DNA of 64,000 nt. Origin: Pseudo-nitzschia pungens (taxonomy: Eukaryota > Bacillariophyta > Bacillariophyceae > Bacillariales > Bacillariaceae). Every line of letters starts with the position of its first letter. Positions within the stretch are counted from its first letter, which is position 1. The stretch lies in assembly GCA_037355855.1 (NCBI GenBank), contig CM074768.1:2418001-2482000 (forward strand). The letters run 5' to 3'. The notes beneath the pieces are model-generated. The model was given only the letters and a program-made list of their open reading frames with translations, was not told the origin of the DNA and did no database searches. A program made the position numbers and the translations under genes. This document shows, one piece after another, positions 31,375-42,487 of this stretch.

Positions 31375-31790
31375 AAAGCGCTCAGCTCTGTATCGTGACA
31401 GCGCTCCGATAACTCGTATAATAACAGAGCTCTGTAGCTCTGGTACTGTATTCTACGGGTAGCGTATCGGAATATCGTAGCGTAGCTTCGCTTAATTAAG
31501 CTTCGCTTAATTATTAGCGATCCAATCGTATGCTAGCTCACTTATGCTAGCGCATTGGGTAACTGTTTGGGCCGGGCATCCAGTCATGGTACATATTATA
31601 CACCAATGACCTGGCCCCGGCGGTAGCATCATATCTTACCATTGGTATCATGGTAGGTTAGCATCTTTCAGTATCTCGTAGCATTAGCAACCCTAACCCT
31701 GTAGTATTTAGCTACACCATAAAAGGTGCTTTACTCGGGGTACGTACGATTGGTACAAATCGTACGCGGCGACCCTAGTAAACTCTGCTA
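31375..31790. repeat. Dispersed ~410-bp repeat inside element 1 (pair with 40445-40850)
   Basis: Collinear with 40445-40850: CAGCTCTGTATCGTGACAGC, then ACTGTATTCTACGGGTAGCG, then TACATATTATACACCAATGA, then GGTACAAATCGTACGCG. It is absent from element 2, so it was acquired by element 1. Its 3' part resembles the GGGGTATGTAGATCTGGTAC host family. Confidence 0.85.
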
Positions 31791-31799
31791 GCAATACTA

Positions 31800-31890
31800 G
31801 ACAGGATAGGTCTGCTGCTAAGCCTGCTGCTAAGCCTGTTGCTAAGCCTGTTGCTAAGCCTGTTGCTGAGCCTGTATGCTAGCAATTAGC
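31800..31890. repeat. 12-bp tandem repeat TGCTAAGCCTGT
   Basis: About six copies of TGCTAAGCCTGY with single changes, just before the truncated end of the transposase gene. It belongs to the filler that replaced the middle of element 2. Confidence 0.85.
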
Positions 31891-31928
31891 ACACAGCTCT
31901 AGCACTCAGCTCAGCACCTGTTAGTCAG

Positions 31929-34900
31929 TTACTGCAGTTCCGAAAGAATAGTGTCAGTGTTAAATAAATATAAAGTATTGTCAAGATAGCCACTTTTTAC
32001 AAAGTGAGATGATGTAGACCTTGGATCTTCTCTAAACTTTCTGACAACCGCGTAGATGCCATCTGAATCGACATTGTATCCATTCACAGCCGATGTGGGT
32101 TGTTTCAAATCTTTCACGTGCAGAAAACACATCATTTGACAGGGGATTTCAGTGTTGTCATCAACTGCAAACATTGCCCAGTCAAACCATACACTGTTCA
32201 CTTGGCCGGAATCGGACCTGTATGAGGGGTGACATCGGAACAGGTAGTTGACGCGATTCACAGAATCCCATCTGTTGTGTTCGGTGAACCCAAATATGCT
32301 GGATGTGTCGTTGAGCAAAGGAAGGACAGAGTTGCAAACAAAATCTAGTACAATTGATGAATGAAATGGTTTGTTGTAGTTCCGTTGTCTGATCCATCGC
32401 ATCGAACTTTTGGTTCCATCCAGAAAAATGGTGAAACGGGCACCATACTGTGTAGGACGGGGGGAAATGACTTTAGGATCACCACCCACTTTCTTCAACT
32501 TGTAATGAGAGGTTGCGAGTCGAAGGAGAGATGCTTCTTCTTTCCGACGGGTTGTCTGATGGACTAAGGTTGCGGCATTTTGTTGAGTATTTTTGGACGG
32601 TGCTTTTATTTCAGTCTTGTGGTGACTTTCACTGTATGCAGAATCGAAACCTAATGTTGGACCCCAAAGACTGATGTACTTCGGAATGTGAAAGTAGAGG
32701 TGATTTTTGATAAGTTTTGTTCCCATTCCCTTCCTAAGGCAGGTGCCATTGATAGAGTTGAGGAAATGAATAATGGTTTTGGGAAGATTTTTGATGCACT
32801 TTGTGGTTGGACGGCCGTGTTTGAGAAATTCTTCCATAGAGATGATTTGTTCGATAACATCAATGTGCTTCTTCACAAATGAGTTGTCCCTCAAAACTGC
32901 ATTGCCGGATTCAGAAACCAATGTTAGAAGAATCGAAATCAGCATACCACTGTAATCGTGCCCCTCTTTTTTAGTGACAGATAGAAGATTGGAGCTGAAT
33001 TTAGTTCTGGGAAAGTCACGATCCGACTGCCTTGACAGTAGGGCTCCATATTTTTGAGAGACATGCCCAATTGTATTTACTGTGGAAACACCGGTCTTTA
33101 GGTGATCAGCATACGGGCATGGTATTGAACCCTTCATCAGTTGCTCCAGGGATTCTACCTCTCGTTTGGCACACCCGAGCTGGTGCATGTGGAGGCATTC
33201 ACCGGGCGTGGCTAGGTGGATGTTGTTTACATTGGTACCAAAGTTGAGACTGTGGAATGCATTTCTGATTTGGTGGTGAGAAATATTGTTGAAATATTCC
33301 TTGGTGGTGGTGGCATCTGAGTCTGGAAATGTATGAAAATCTGATGGGACCCAAAGAGAGGCTGTTTGTTGTGCTGATGGAATATTTATGTCCTTGGTGG
33401 AACAGTTACAGTGACGGCAAAGCTTTTGTACACCTCCCGACCGGGAACCATATTTGCCACATAATTTATCATGCAGTTCTGTGTCACCGATGACATAGGC
33501 TATTGCAAATTTCATTTTGACTTGCCACAATTGGCCGGCATAAGGGAGAAAATCCCATTGGATGCCTTCATGGGTGGACTCGCATGCTTCTTTGAAAGAA
33601 CGGAGCGCCACTTCTAGGGCATTATGGAGGTTTTGGATTGATTCTTTTGGAGATGGTTTTCTTGAATGGTGAATGCTCTCCAAATCAGAGTCAGGATGAA
33701 AATAGATTGTTGTCCATGCTTCCGGCCTTTTCCTGGTTTCGATGTTGAATATGCCTAGGGTCATGTTGAGTGGAGTCAGTGATAGTCTTCCATGCGCATC
33801 CAAGCTAATTCCATCCATGTAAAAAATGATGGGAACAAGGATTTCAGAATTTTCTTCTATGCAGAGGGATCTCCAGGAATCCGACCACCATGATCCGTGA
33901 TGCAACTCTGTGATGGGACAGGAATCAGTTCGAACCGGGAGATGCTCTGGTGACAAGGGGGTATTGCTGTTGGGGAATGACAAATTTTCTTCCATCATTA
34001 AATCTGGGTTCGACAGCAGGGAATACAAAGCATCCAGAAAAGAGCGGACATATATTTGAGCAGGTTTGTTGTCGGGAAGCCAATTCACAATTTTGGGCTC
34101 AAATTTGGGTTCGGAAGATATGCCAAGATTTTTTTTAATTTCTTGGAAAATGGCGTCACGTTTTCTTGTTGGTGTAATATTGAAATCGAAACCGGGAAGA
34201 TTGTTGCTGTCTTTCGCCCAATTGAAAATGGTTTGATAAGTGGAAAGAGGTAGCTTGTGCTGCGATATAATGTTGAGGAGGTTGATTTCAGCAATAAGTT
34301 CCGGGCGGGGTGGGAACAGAGTGCGATTCCGGAATGTTTCCTCTCTTTCGTTTATGGAAATGGTGGTGCTTTTCATGATTTCGGAATCAGATATTTCGGT
34401 GTCAGAACTGGCATCAAAATTGTCAGGTGCATCAACATCGGAATCGATTGCATTCATTTGTTCCTCATTTTCAGCCATATGCGATTCAATTGCCTGTCTG
34501 TCCATGGGTGGGATGAGTACATTGGCGATCACTTGAGGATTGAGTGAGGTATGGATAGAAGTTGTTGCGGCGGGGTTCGTTTTGGCAAGGGAGGGGGGGA
34601 TTTGTGGTCCATTCTGTGTCATTGTCAGTCCATACTGTGATGGTGTGTGTCGGACCAAAGGGAGGGTGACTTCGGCTTTCGCAGAAGAAATAAAATCCAT
34701 AAGATCGTTCTTAACATAATAAGTTCGGCAATCAATGTTGGACTTCAAGTGGAATGAAAGTCCTCTACAGACATATCGGTAGGTGTGAAAGTGGCTCGAT
34801 TCTTGTTTGTATCCCTTGAAGGATTTTGATTTTCTACTTCTTCCGGAGGCAATGCAGTTGCGACAATGGAATGTCTTGGGTATCCTGGGCTCATTGGCAA

Positions 34901-34931
34901 AGTGCCTTGGGTCGGAGGAAGCTTTTGGCAT
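31929..34931 (-). pseudogene. Element 1 transposase-like gene, C-terminally truncated
   Basis: Same protein as 42827-46018, starting MPKASSDPRHF, with only scattered substitutions. After TDTILSEL the sequence diverges from element 2 and stops within one residue, removing about 60 C-terminal residues. All putative catalytic positions and the N-terminal Cys/His cluster remain. Whether the truncated protein works is unknown. The break coincides with the start of foreign repeat filler, as expected from an internal deletion. Confidence 0.85.
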
Positions 34932-35311
34932 GGTGGTGTGTGTTTTTGTGATGGTGCGATGTCCCGGTATGTGATGTGACACCACTGAAAAAAAAAGTTC
35001 ACAAAGGTGCGTGACGGAACACTTTGGTGTGATTGAAGTAAATTGGATTAAAAATTATTTGTTGTGTTGAGTCAAGTGTGTCAAATGTGTAAAAATGGAA
35101 TGAAAATGTGAAGAGGGACTGAATGTCAGGGTCTAGAACAGAACATTTCCGTCGACACGTTGGGGGAGTTGAGAAAAGGGAGAAATGTGGTTGAGAATAA
35201 TGGAAAAAAGTGGAGAATAATGGAAAAAAGGTTGTGAAATAAAAAATTGGGGTTGAATTTTTTTTAGACAAGTCGCGATTGGGTCGCGATCCGGTCGCGA
35301 TTGGTCGCGAT

Positions 35312-35335
35312 GGGTCGCGAACCAGTTTTCGGACG
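35312..35335. repeat. Element 1 right terminal inverted repeat (5' end)
   Basis: 24 bp ending CGGACG, preceded by four further GGTCGCGA motifs (35275-35310). The same arrangement is found at the 5' ends of elements 2 and 3. Confidence 0.97.
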
Positions 35336-35337
35336 TT

Positions 35338-38183
35338 GTTTTTCTCTTTCTTCTTACAACACCGGCCTCACCGAACACTCGTAGGTGGTGTGTATAAGGT
35401 GGTAGCTTGCCCGAAAAATGCTCATGCTTGGTGGCCCACACTCCATTTACCTTGGTGACCACCAACCGGTCCACTTGCACAGCACAATGCACAGCAAGGG
35501 GAAACATTCTGTATCTGTACTTACGTGGAACCTGGGCATGGCTGCATAGAGCCATGGCACGACACACTGTGGTGTAAATCGCCGTCTCAGCCACACTGTT
35601 CTGCTGAGGGGTATCCACAGATGTGTACTCAAAATCAGCAGGAATTTTCCAAGCTGCTGACTTCATTCTGTCTTCAAGAGCTTCATTCTCGCCTGCAGGA
35701 TCACATCTGATGCGCTGAACTTGCAGGCCCTTCACATTCCAGTGGTGAAATAATTCACATGTGGGCTCAACCATATCGTCTTTGTGCTTGAAGAATTGCA
35801 CAAATCTGCATCCGGAGTACTCATCCACAATCATCCGGAAATTGGGCTTGTGAATAAATGGGGATCCATCCTGGGGCTTCTTCACTGACGCCATATCCAG
35901 AAACAGCCGTCCTCCTGGTTGCCCTGCAACTTGGTGGGTGTTGGTGATGGGAAACACCTTTCGCTTTGCCTTGGCCTTGGCACAATCCTCACAAGGTTTT
36001 AGAGGTCCTTCCTTTATGATCCACTTCAGTGCTTTGGCTGTTGCTCTGACCTTCCTCTCGTTGGCATGCCCCAGGAGTTTGTGGGCTTGGTTGATGCTCA
36101 TCTTCACCCCTGGTCCTGTGGCGTCTCCAACTGCAGCTGCATTCACTTCCATTTCCAGGCCTTGGGTGTCTTCAAGTCGTCTGAAATAGCCCACCCACAC
36201 ACAGCTTGTCAACGTAGGAACTCTGATATCAAACCTCAATTCCATATTGCCTTTCTTCAGGGTCCAGCCTTTGCACTTGCTGCCTTCAGCGCTCCATCCG
36301 CTTTCCATGGCAACATTGGCTGAGAACAAATTAAATGCAAACTTTGGATTGAAACTCACATTGCTCAACATCATCCGGTTTTGAAACTTGCCTTTGTTAT
36401 CCAATTTCTCACAGAATAAATCACCAACTGTGCAGGATTGCATATCTCCACTCTGGGTTGTAATGGTGGTTGAGTTGTTATGGAGGTTGATGGCGCCTCT
36501 CAAACTGTTGGAACTGTGGCTGGTTGCTCCACTGTCAAACACAAACACGTTGTCATCATAAAGTAGATCAAATCCTTTGGGCGCATCCTCACCTGACTGC
36601 TGAGTGTTCCATAGTTGCAGTGCTATTTGGGTTTGCAAGGAGGGCAACATGATGGACGCCAAAATGAAATCACACTGAACACTGTTGTAATTCATGCTCA
36701 TAGCAGCTCCCTGCATGTCTCGTTTCATGGATGATTTCCAGTTGCGTGGGCGCTTGTCCTTGTTTCGATCATCCTCCCAACACTTTTCAGTTGGATGCTG
36801 CTTCCCACAGATACTGCAAACTGCCCCGCCATTGCCGTTCCTTCTTCTGTTGCCTCCACCGCTTCCTCCGTGGTTCCCTCCATTGTTGCCGCCGTTGTTC
36901 CCTCCATTGTTGCCGCCGTTGTTCCCTCCATTGTTGCCGCCGTTGTTCCCTCCACTGTTGTTGTCACCTGGTTGGATTCTGGGTAATCCAGCCTGTCTTC
37001 TTGGACACTGAAAGGCCTTGTGGTTTTCTCCTTGGCAATAATAACAGATGATCTTGCTCGTCCACTGGTCTCTGGGATCCCGGAAGTCAGCTCCAATCAG
37101 GCTCATGTCTCTGGCATTGCTGCTTGCTCCTCTTCCCTTCAACACCACCACGGAACTGTACAAGTTGGTCGCTGTCCTCTCAAGGCGTTCCCAAATTTCA
37201 AAGTCATTCACTCCAGGCTTGTCCTTCAATTCATTCAGCTGGTTGGTGATCGTAATCACCAGGTATGGTGGGATCGCATGCAACAATGTAGCAAATAACT
37301 CTTCATTCGTAGGTTGAATTGTCTTGTGCTGATACTTCTGTATTAGTCCATATATCTGCTCAAAAATCTCTTTGGGATGGTCCAAAGCCCCCATCTTGAT
37401 TGCCCTTCGGTCCTTGTCCAGCTGAATCCTATCTGACGTGTCGGTCCTTCTGTACAGTTTGAACAGCTCGTCAAAAATCCTATGCACTCTGCCTCGGGGC
37501 CAATTCTTCTTGTTTATCGTGTTCTGCTCTTCGGTCACTCCAATGTCGAGCTTGGATTTCTCAATGATGGCAAGTCCCGTCTTGTTGTTTTGGAATGCCG
37601 TACACAAATCGTTTATGGCTTTGATGTGCTTTCTCATTGCTCTTCTCTGCTCTGAGGTCATGGATTCGTGGGATACTGAGTTGCCTTCGCTTGGTAGGTC
37701 TGGATGTTGTTTTGACGTTACAAATCCCTCGTACTTGCTTCTGCTCGCATGAGCCAGAAACTGTTGGAACCATCCTTCAAAATCAACGTCTCCTGCATTG
37801 GACAGCTTCGGAACCTTGGTGTATGGCATGTTGGAATCACTGGAGTCACTATCACTCGAATCGCTCTCGTCTGAATCGTAATCGCTCTCGGAGGAATCGT
37901 CACTGCTGCTTTCGTCGTCGTCGTCGTCGTCGTCACTGCTGCTGTCCGATGGGTCGTCTGCTCCTGCTCCAATCCGCTGATCCGCCGCCGCTTCTCCAAT
38001 CCGCTGATCCAATGCCGCAAGCTCCGCCGCCAGACCTTCCTCGTTTGGATCTTCAACACTCAGCTCCTCTTCTTCTAAATCTCTCTGGGTCCTCTCTCTG
38101 CTTCTCTCTTCTCTTCTTCTTTGTGCATCCGCAAGTTGTCGTCTGCCACGTTCTCTTAATTCTGCTTGTTGTATCTCTTCCAT
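35338..38183 (-). pseudogene. Copia polyprotein, N-terminal part: Gag, protease and integrase
   Basis: Starts at 38183. Residues 1-120 are charged with a Ser/Asp run. The Gag core follows, then a zinc knuckle CYYCQGENHKAFQC at 380-393, a GGNN repeat (410-438) and a second knuckle at 456-468. The protease motif DSGATSH is at 550-556. The integrase HHCC zinc site is H701, H706, C731 and C734, and the core acidic residues are D763, D828 and E866. The frame is cut after RRKRK by the element 1 insertion and otherwise reads on into element 1 sequence without biological meaning. Two knuckles and the GGNN linker are notable for copia Gag. Confidence 0.95.
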
Positions 38184-38601
38184 TAATCGTCGTCGTATTT
38201 TCTTTCTTTCTTCCGCAATCGTACTCGTCTCAGCAAGTCGATAATGATCGTATTCGGTGCAATTTGTTAGCTCTCCAGAATAGATCCACAGCTGATCAGT
38301 GCTGTCTGCAGGACTGGCTTTATACCTCTTGGTCTGCTCCCTTAGTCCACCGCAATCTTATCCGCTTCCGCTTATTGGACAGATCCAAACCGTGTCCGTG
38401 CCCAAGTTCTATGCTCCGGACCGATCTGATGACAATTATATCGTATCCACCGTTGTCGACGTACGGTGAATAGATCTGCAATCGTACCCCCTCCGTATCG
38501 ATCCGACGTTATCGTATACGGTCGAAGGTAGATATGTAAGCCTCCTTATCCTTGTATTAGATCTATTCGTCTTTACGAGCGCTTCGTAATTCTTCGAAGA
38601 A
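38184..38601 (-). other. Copia 5' untranslated leader
   Basis: Between the 5' LTR and the Gag start. The sequence next to the LTR on the coding strand is TTCTTCGAAGAATTACGAAG, containing a TTCTTCGAAGAA palindrome. I could not match it to a tRNA 3' end. Confidence 0.7.
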
Positions 38602-38911
38602 TGTTTGGAGGGCTCGTAGAGTCGGTAGATTTTGTACAAGTTTAGGGATTTTGTTGTTTTAATGTTTTGCTTACTTTAATTGTGAGCAGAAATGAATCCA
38701 CTCTAATTTTCACTAAATTTCTCTTTTCATTCTCTTTTACATGCATTCTCGTGTTATTTCTTGTTTGGAGAATATTTGCTGATTCACTTGGTTCTCCGCG
38801 ATGCTGATTCACTTAATTCTCTACGATGCTGAGTCACTTAATTCTCCATTTATGTTCTGAATCGTGTTGATCAAGTCACAGTTTGAGCACGTCTGGAATC
38901 AGGTCCAAACA
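38602..38911 (-). repeat. Copia 5' LTR
   Basis: 310 bp, apparently identical to 24572-24881. Right flank AGCGT (38912-38916) duplicates the left flank. Confidence 0.97.
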
Positions 38912-39224
38912 AGCGTTACAGATCGTCTCTTCGCAGCTTCGTACGTGCTGTATAACTCCGTATATGAAGACTCGATCTTTGCAAGGCTCGGAGAACATCT
39001 ACTTTGTCCCCGCGAGTCTTCAAGGCATTGCCTGAGAACTCCTCATATGCGCAACTCCTCTCTTTCTTGCGCTTCCATTGTTCCAGCCTACACTACTAGT
39101 ACGTCTGATAACTGATTTTAGACGTGGGTCGAAAATTTTCGTGCCGGGTCCTTTTGGGGTTAAATTTTTGACCTCTTCCTTGTCCCTGGCTTAATTTTTT
39201 CAGTCCCGTACCATAAATATTCTA

Positions 39225-39860
39225 GAGGCAATGCCTATCATTTTTACAGGCAACGCCCATTAATTTTTGAGGCAACGTCCATCAATTTTAGAGCCATCGT
39301 CCATCATTTTTTGAGGCAACGCCCATCATTTTTTGACGCAATGCCCATCGTTTCTAGACGGAACGTCCATCATTTTTAGAGGCAACGCCCATCGTTTCTA
39401 GACGGAACGCCCATCATTTCAAGAGGCAACCCCCATCATTTTTAGAGGCAACGCCCATCATTTTTAGAGGCAACGCCCATCATTTTTAGAGGCAACGCCC
39501 ATCATTTCAAGAGGCAACGCCCATTGTTTCTAGACGGAACGCCCATCATTTCAAGAGGCAATGCCCATTGTTTCTAGACAGAACGCCCATCATTTCAAGA
39601 GGCAACCCCCATCATTTTTAGAGGCAACGCCCATTGTTTCTAGACGGAATGCCCATCATTTCAAGAGGCAATGCCCATCATTTTTAAAGCCATCCCCCAT
39701 CATTTTTAGAGGCAATGCCCATCATTTCTAGACGGAACGCCCATCATTTTTAGAGGCAACGCCCATCGTTTCTAGACGGAACGCCCATCATTTCAAGAGG
39801 CAACGCCCATCATTTCTACACGCAACGATCATCATTTGGAGACGGTGCCCTAATCGTTTT
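39225..39860. repeat. Minisatellite of GAGGCAACGCCCATCATTTTT units
   Basis: About 28 copies of a 22-23-bp unit. Two alternating variants, RAGGCAACGCCCATCATTT and TAGACGGAACGCCCATCRTT, intermix. Fills the left half of the 2.1-kb element. Confidence 0.95.
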
Positions 39861-40149
39861 GTCTACCCTATGGTATTCCAATCACAAATTGCTTTTAATT
39901 TAAACTAGTATCACTAACGAACCTCAATATTACCATCCATTTTACAATTCCTCCAACCACTTCCTTCTCTCATTACTCATTATTGGATCAATACTATGCT
40001 TTCTCCTCTTCTTTCTCTTTGTCTTGTTACTAGCTGAATCTGATTGTAATGCCACACCTCCATCTCCACCTTTTCGTTTCGAAGCCATGTTGATTCGTCT
40101 CATTATGGCGATTTCAAAATCTACCACTTTTTCCTTTTTGTTGGGGTTG

Positions 40150-40205
40150 CTTGCTGTCCCCCCCCCTGTATTATCGACGCCCTGTATTATCGACGCGTTG
40201 CTGCT
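40150..40205 (-). repeat. Short copy of the element 3 minisatellite unit
   Basis: On the minus strand, CGCGTCGATAATACAGGG is followed by GCGTCGATAATACAGGGGGG and GGACAGCAAGCAACC. These are about 1.5 units of the large array at 56735-58545. Confidence 0.85.
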
Positions 40206-40445
40206 ACAGCGCTACAGGGGAAACAGCGCTACAGGGGATACACCGCTAAAGGGGATACAGCGCTACAGCGATACAGCGATACAGGGATACAGCGCTACGA
40301 TACAGCGCTACAGGGATACAGGGATACAGGGATACAGGGATACAGGGATACAGCGCTGCAACGCTACAGCGCTACAGGGGAAACAGCGATACAGCGCTAC
40401 AGGGATACAGGGATACAGCGGTGCAGCGCTACAGCGCTACAGGGG
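40190..40445. repeat. CAGCGCTACAGGGATA short tandem repeats
   Basis: Mixed 8-10-bp words CAGCGCTA, CAGGGATA and CAGCGATA in irregular order. A second block is at 40870-40975. No coding content. Confidence 0.9.
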
Positions 40446-40850
40446 ATGAGCGCAGCTCAGCTCAGCTCTGTATCGTATCGTGACAGCGCTCCGCTAACTC
40501 GTAAAATAACAGAGCTCTGTAGCTCCAGTACTGTATTCTACGGGTAGCGTAGTAGTGTGTGCGGAGTAGCGTAGCGTAGCTCCGCTTAATTAGATTCAAA
40601 GGTGTGCTAGCGCGTTGGGTAACTGTCTGGGTCAGGTATCCGGTCATAGTACATATTATACACCAATGACCCGACCCCGGCGGTAGCATAGTATCTTAGC
40701 ATGGTAGCATCGTAGGTTAACATATCTAATATTTCGTAGCATTAGCAACCCTAACCTTGTAGCACTCAGCTACACTGTATTAGTGCGGATGCTATACCCG
40801 GGGTATGTACAACTGGTACAAATCGTACGCGACAACCCTAGTATCTTTGG
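40445..40850. repeat. Dispersed ~410-bp repeat (pair with 31375-31790)
   Basis: See the shared blocks listed for 31375-31790. This copy lies within the 2.1-kb element, the other within element 1, so both copies sit inside DNA transposons. Confidence 0.85.
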
Positions 40851-41518
40851 AGTTAGCAGCCCTTACCACACGTGCGCTACAGCGCTACAGCGATAAAGGG
40901 GATACAGCGCTACAGCGTTACAGCGCTACAGCGCTACAGGGATACAGGGATACAGCGCTACAGCGTTACAACCCTTAACCCTAATGGTGGTTCAATAACG
41001 AATTTCGACCCCGGCTCTTAATTTTTCGACCCAAATATTCGAGTTTGCAGCGAAAAATTAATTTTTGGAGCCAAAAAATAATAATTCGAGCTTAAGAAAG
41101 GCACTTTCGCTCCAAATAATAAAAATAATGGAGCAAAAACAAAAAAAAAACATCTAAAAAATAAGAGGGGGGTGGTCGAAACGGGTAAAAATGGTCGAAA
41201 ATCAGTTATTAGACGTAAGCCTTACTACTACTACGAGCGTTCAACCTATAACAGGCAAGGCATGTCCACGTAGCTGAAGCAATATTGCGCTTCCTACTAG
41301 TAATGTTCAATGCTCTTGGGCTTGTCAAATGTACTGTGTTCTGTGTTCTAACTTCTTACTGTGTCACGAGGACTTCACGCACTAAACCCTTACTTCGTGG
41401 TGCTGTACCGTAACTTCGTACGTAGTACTAGTACTATCTTGATTCGTACTTCGTGAACTTGTTACCTGTACCGGTAAGATTATGATGTGTAAGGTTAATT
41501 TACTTCGTACATCGTTCA

Positions 41519-41634
41519 TACCGTAAGTTAGTCAAAATAGGAGCCGAAAATCCAAACACTAGTAGTACTAGTAGTACTACTACTAGTAGTACTACTAGTA
41601 GTACTACTAGTAGTACTACTACTAACTTACGGTA
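41519..41634. repeat. Palindromic hairpin with TACCGTAAGTTAGT ends
   Basis: A perfect 14-bp inverted repeat, TACCGTAAGTTAGT at 41519-41532 and ACTAACTTACGGTA at 41621-41634, encloses an AGTAGTACTACT-rich core that is self-complementary. Possibly a tiny foldback element. Confidence 0.75.
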
Positions 41635-41773
41635 AACCTTCTTGTTACCTGTACCCCTAGTACCGATACGATACAACAAGGACTACTGATGATCAATCAA
41701 CAGAATGATCAATCAATCAACAGAATGATCAACAAGCAACCAACAACGGAGGAAGAATGATCAATCAACAGAA

Positions 41774-41941
41774 CTGATCAACTGGTCCAATGGCTTCGCC
41801 ATGATCAGACCACGATTGCTCACTTTGGGTTTCGGAGGAACAGTCGTGAACCCCCCCCTGATCAACTGGTCCAATGGCTTCGCCATGATCAGACCACGAT
41901 TGCTCACTTTGGGTTTCGGAGGAACAGTCGTGAACCCCCCC
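41774..41941. repeat. 84-bp tandem duplication
   Basis: CTGATCAACTGGTCCAATGG starts at 41774 and again at 41858. The two copies match to the CCCCCCC run. Its minus frame contains the repeated peptide GGFTTVPPKPKVSNRG, but there is no further support for a gene. Confidence 0.95.
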
Positions 41942-41989
41942 TTTTCATTATCAGTAAGAATGGACATACCGATAACAATAAACAAGACA

Positions 41990-42125
41990 AAAAGATTGGA
42001 CCTTGGGGGGTAGTGGAGTAGTATCATTCTGCCGTCATGGCCTCTATTAAGTAAGAAGTTATGAGGTAGTATGTACAAGTAAGTTCTTACCGGTATATTT
42101 TTTTGTTGAATAACTTCTTCTTCGT
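41990..42125. repeat. Dispersed repeat, copy related to 17600-17710
   Basis: Shares the GGGGGGTA-TGGAGT, TGCCGTCATGGCCTCTATT and ACCGGTATATTTTTTTGTT blocks. The middle is about 40 bp longer than in the other copy. Confidence 0.65.
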
Positions 42126-42219
42126 TGTAGTAGTAGTAGAGAACATTTTTTAAAAGTAGTACCTTACTACCGTACAATAGTACAAGAAGTACCATGTCCC
42201 CATTATTTCTGTACTACTA

Positions 42220-42421
42220 CAGTTCCTCCATCTATCGTAGCACACTGAATATCTTATAAAACAAAGGGCTGCTAAGAGCTGATGGGGTATGTAGATCTGT
42301 TACAAATCCTGCCTACTTGAAAGACCCAACATCCTGTCTACTAGTACTACTAGCATCATCCTGTCTAGCATCCTATCTAGCATGATCCTCCTGTCTAGCA
42401 TCCTGTCTAGCATCCTATTTA
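42220..42421 (+). repeat. Host tandem repeat, left of element 2
   Basis: CACTGAATATCTTATAAAAC, GGGCTGCTAAGAGCTG, GGGGTATGTAGATCTG and several TCCTGTCTAGCATCCT copies, ending ATCCTATTTA at the element border. Same family as 18720-19720. Confidence 0.85.
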
Positions 42422-42445
42422 CGTCCGAAAACTGGTTCGCGACCC
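42422..42445. repeat. Element 2 5' terminal inverted repeat
   Basis: Starts CGTCCGAAAACTGGTTCGCG. Followed by four more CGCGACC/CGCGACT heptads up to about 42487, candidate transposase binding sites. Confidence 0.97.
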
Positions 42446-42487
42446 ATCGCGACCAATCGCGACCCGATCGCGACCCAATCGCGACTT

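Larger units (their letters stand above)
27397..35335 (-). mobile_element. Element 1: 7.9-kb CGTCCG-TIR DNA transposon inside copia
   Basis: Ends are perfect 24-bp inverted repeats beginning CGTCCGAAAACTGGTTCGCG. The 2-bp duplication TT lies at 27395-27396 and 35336-35337. Joining the copia halves with one TT restores the copia reading frame, which fixes the element borders. Heptads CGCGACC/CGCGATT are repeated within both ends. Read on the minus strand it carries a truncated transposase-like gene and the spliced accessory gene. Compared with element 2 it lacks the 731-aa and 721-aa genes, and carries unrelated repeat DNA (31130-31928) at the deletion site. Confidence 0.95.
24572..38911 (-). 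mobile_element. Ty1/copia retrotransposon (CoDi-like), interrupted by element 1
   Basis: Two 310-bp LTRs, TGTTTGGA...TCCAAACA, flank a minus-strand Gag-PR-IN-RT-RNase H coding region. Removing the 7939-bp element 1 and one copy of its 2-bp duplication leaves 6399 bp, a normal copia length. The LTRs look identical along their whole length, so the insertion is recent, and element 1 is more recent still. Domain order PR-IN-RT-RH defines copia rather than gypsy. Diatom genomes are rich in CoDi copia elements, so that subgroup is likely. The primer binding site next to the 5' LTR was not recognised. Confidence 0.97.
39102..41215. mobile_element. 2.1-kb non-autonomous TIR element with CGTCTGATAACTG ends
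   Basis: The left end CGTCTGATAACTGATTTT and right end AAAATCAGTTATTAGACG are complementary at 17 of 18 positions. TA occurs directly outside both ends (39100-39101, 41216-41217). The termini are clearly related to the CGTCCGAAAACTGG ends of elements 1-3, including the 2-bp duplication. Subterminal GTCGAAAA/TTTTCGAC motifs occur at both ends. The inside is mostly minisatellite plus the dispersed repeat at 40445-40850. A 61-aa basic frame (40127-39942, minus; KRKGG and KTKRKKRRKHS) may be a transposase or accessory remnant. Confidence 0.85.

Noticed and set aside
35133..35337. Copia frame continuing past RRKRK
   Set aside because: Those codons are inside the TIR and leader of element 1; the frame is open there by chance.
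38560..38601. tRNA-Met type primer binding site next to the 5' LTR
   Set aside because: The sequence after the LTR does not match the usual TGGTATCAGAGC type; a different primer or internal tRNA fragment may be used.
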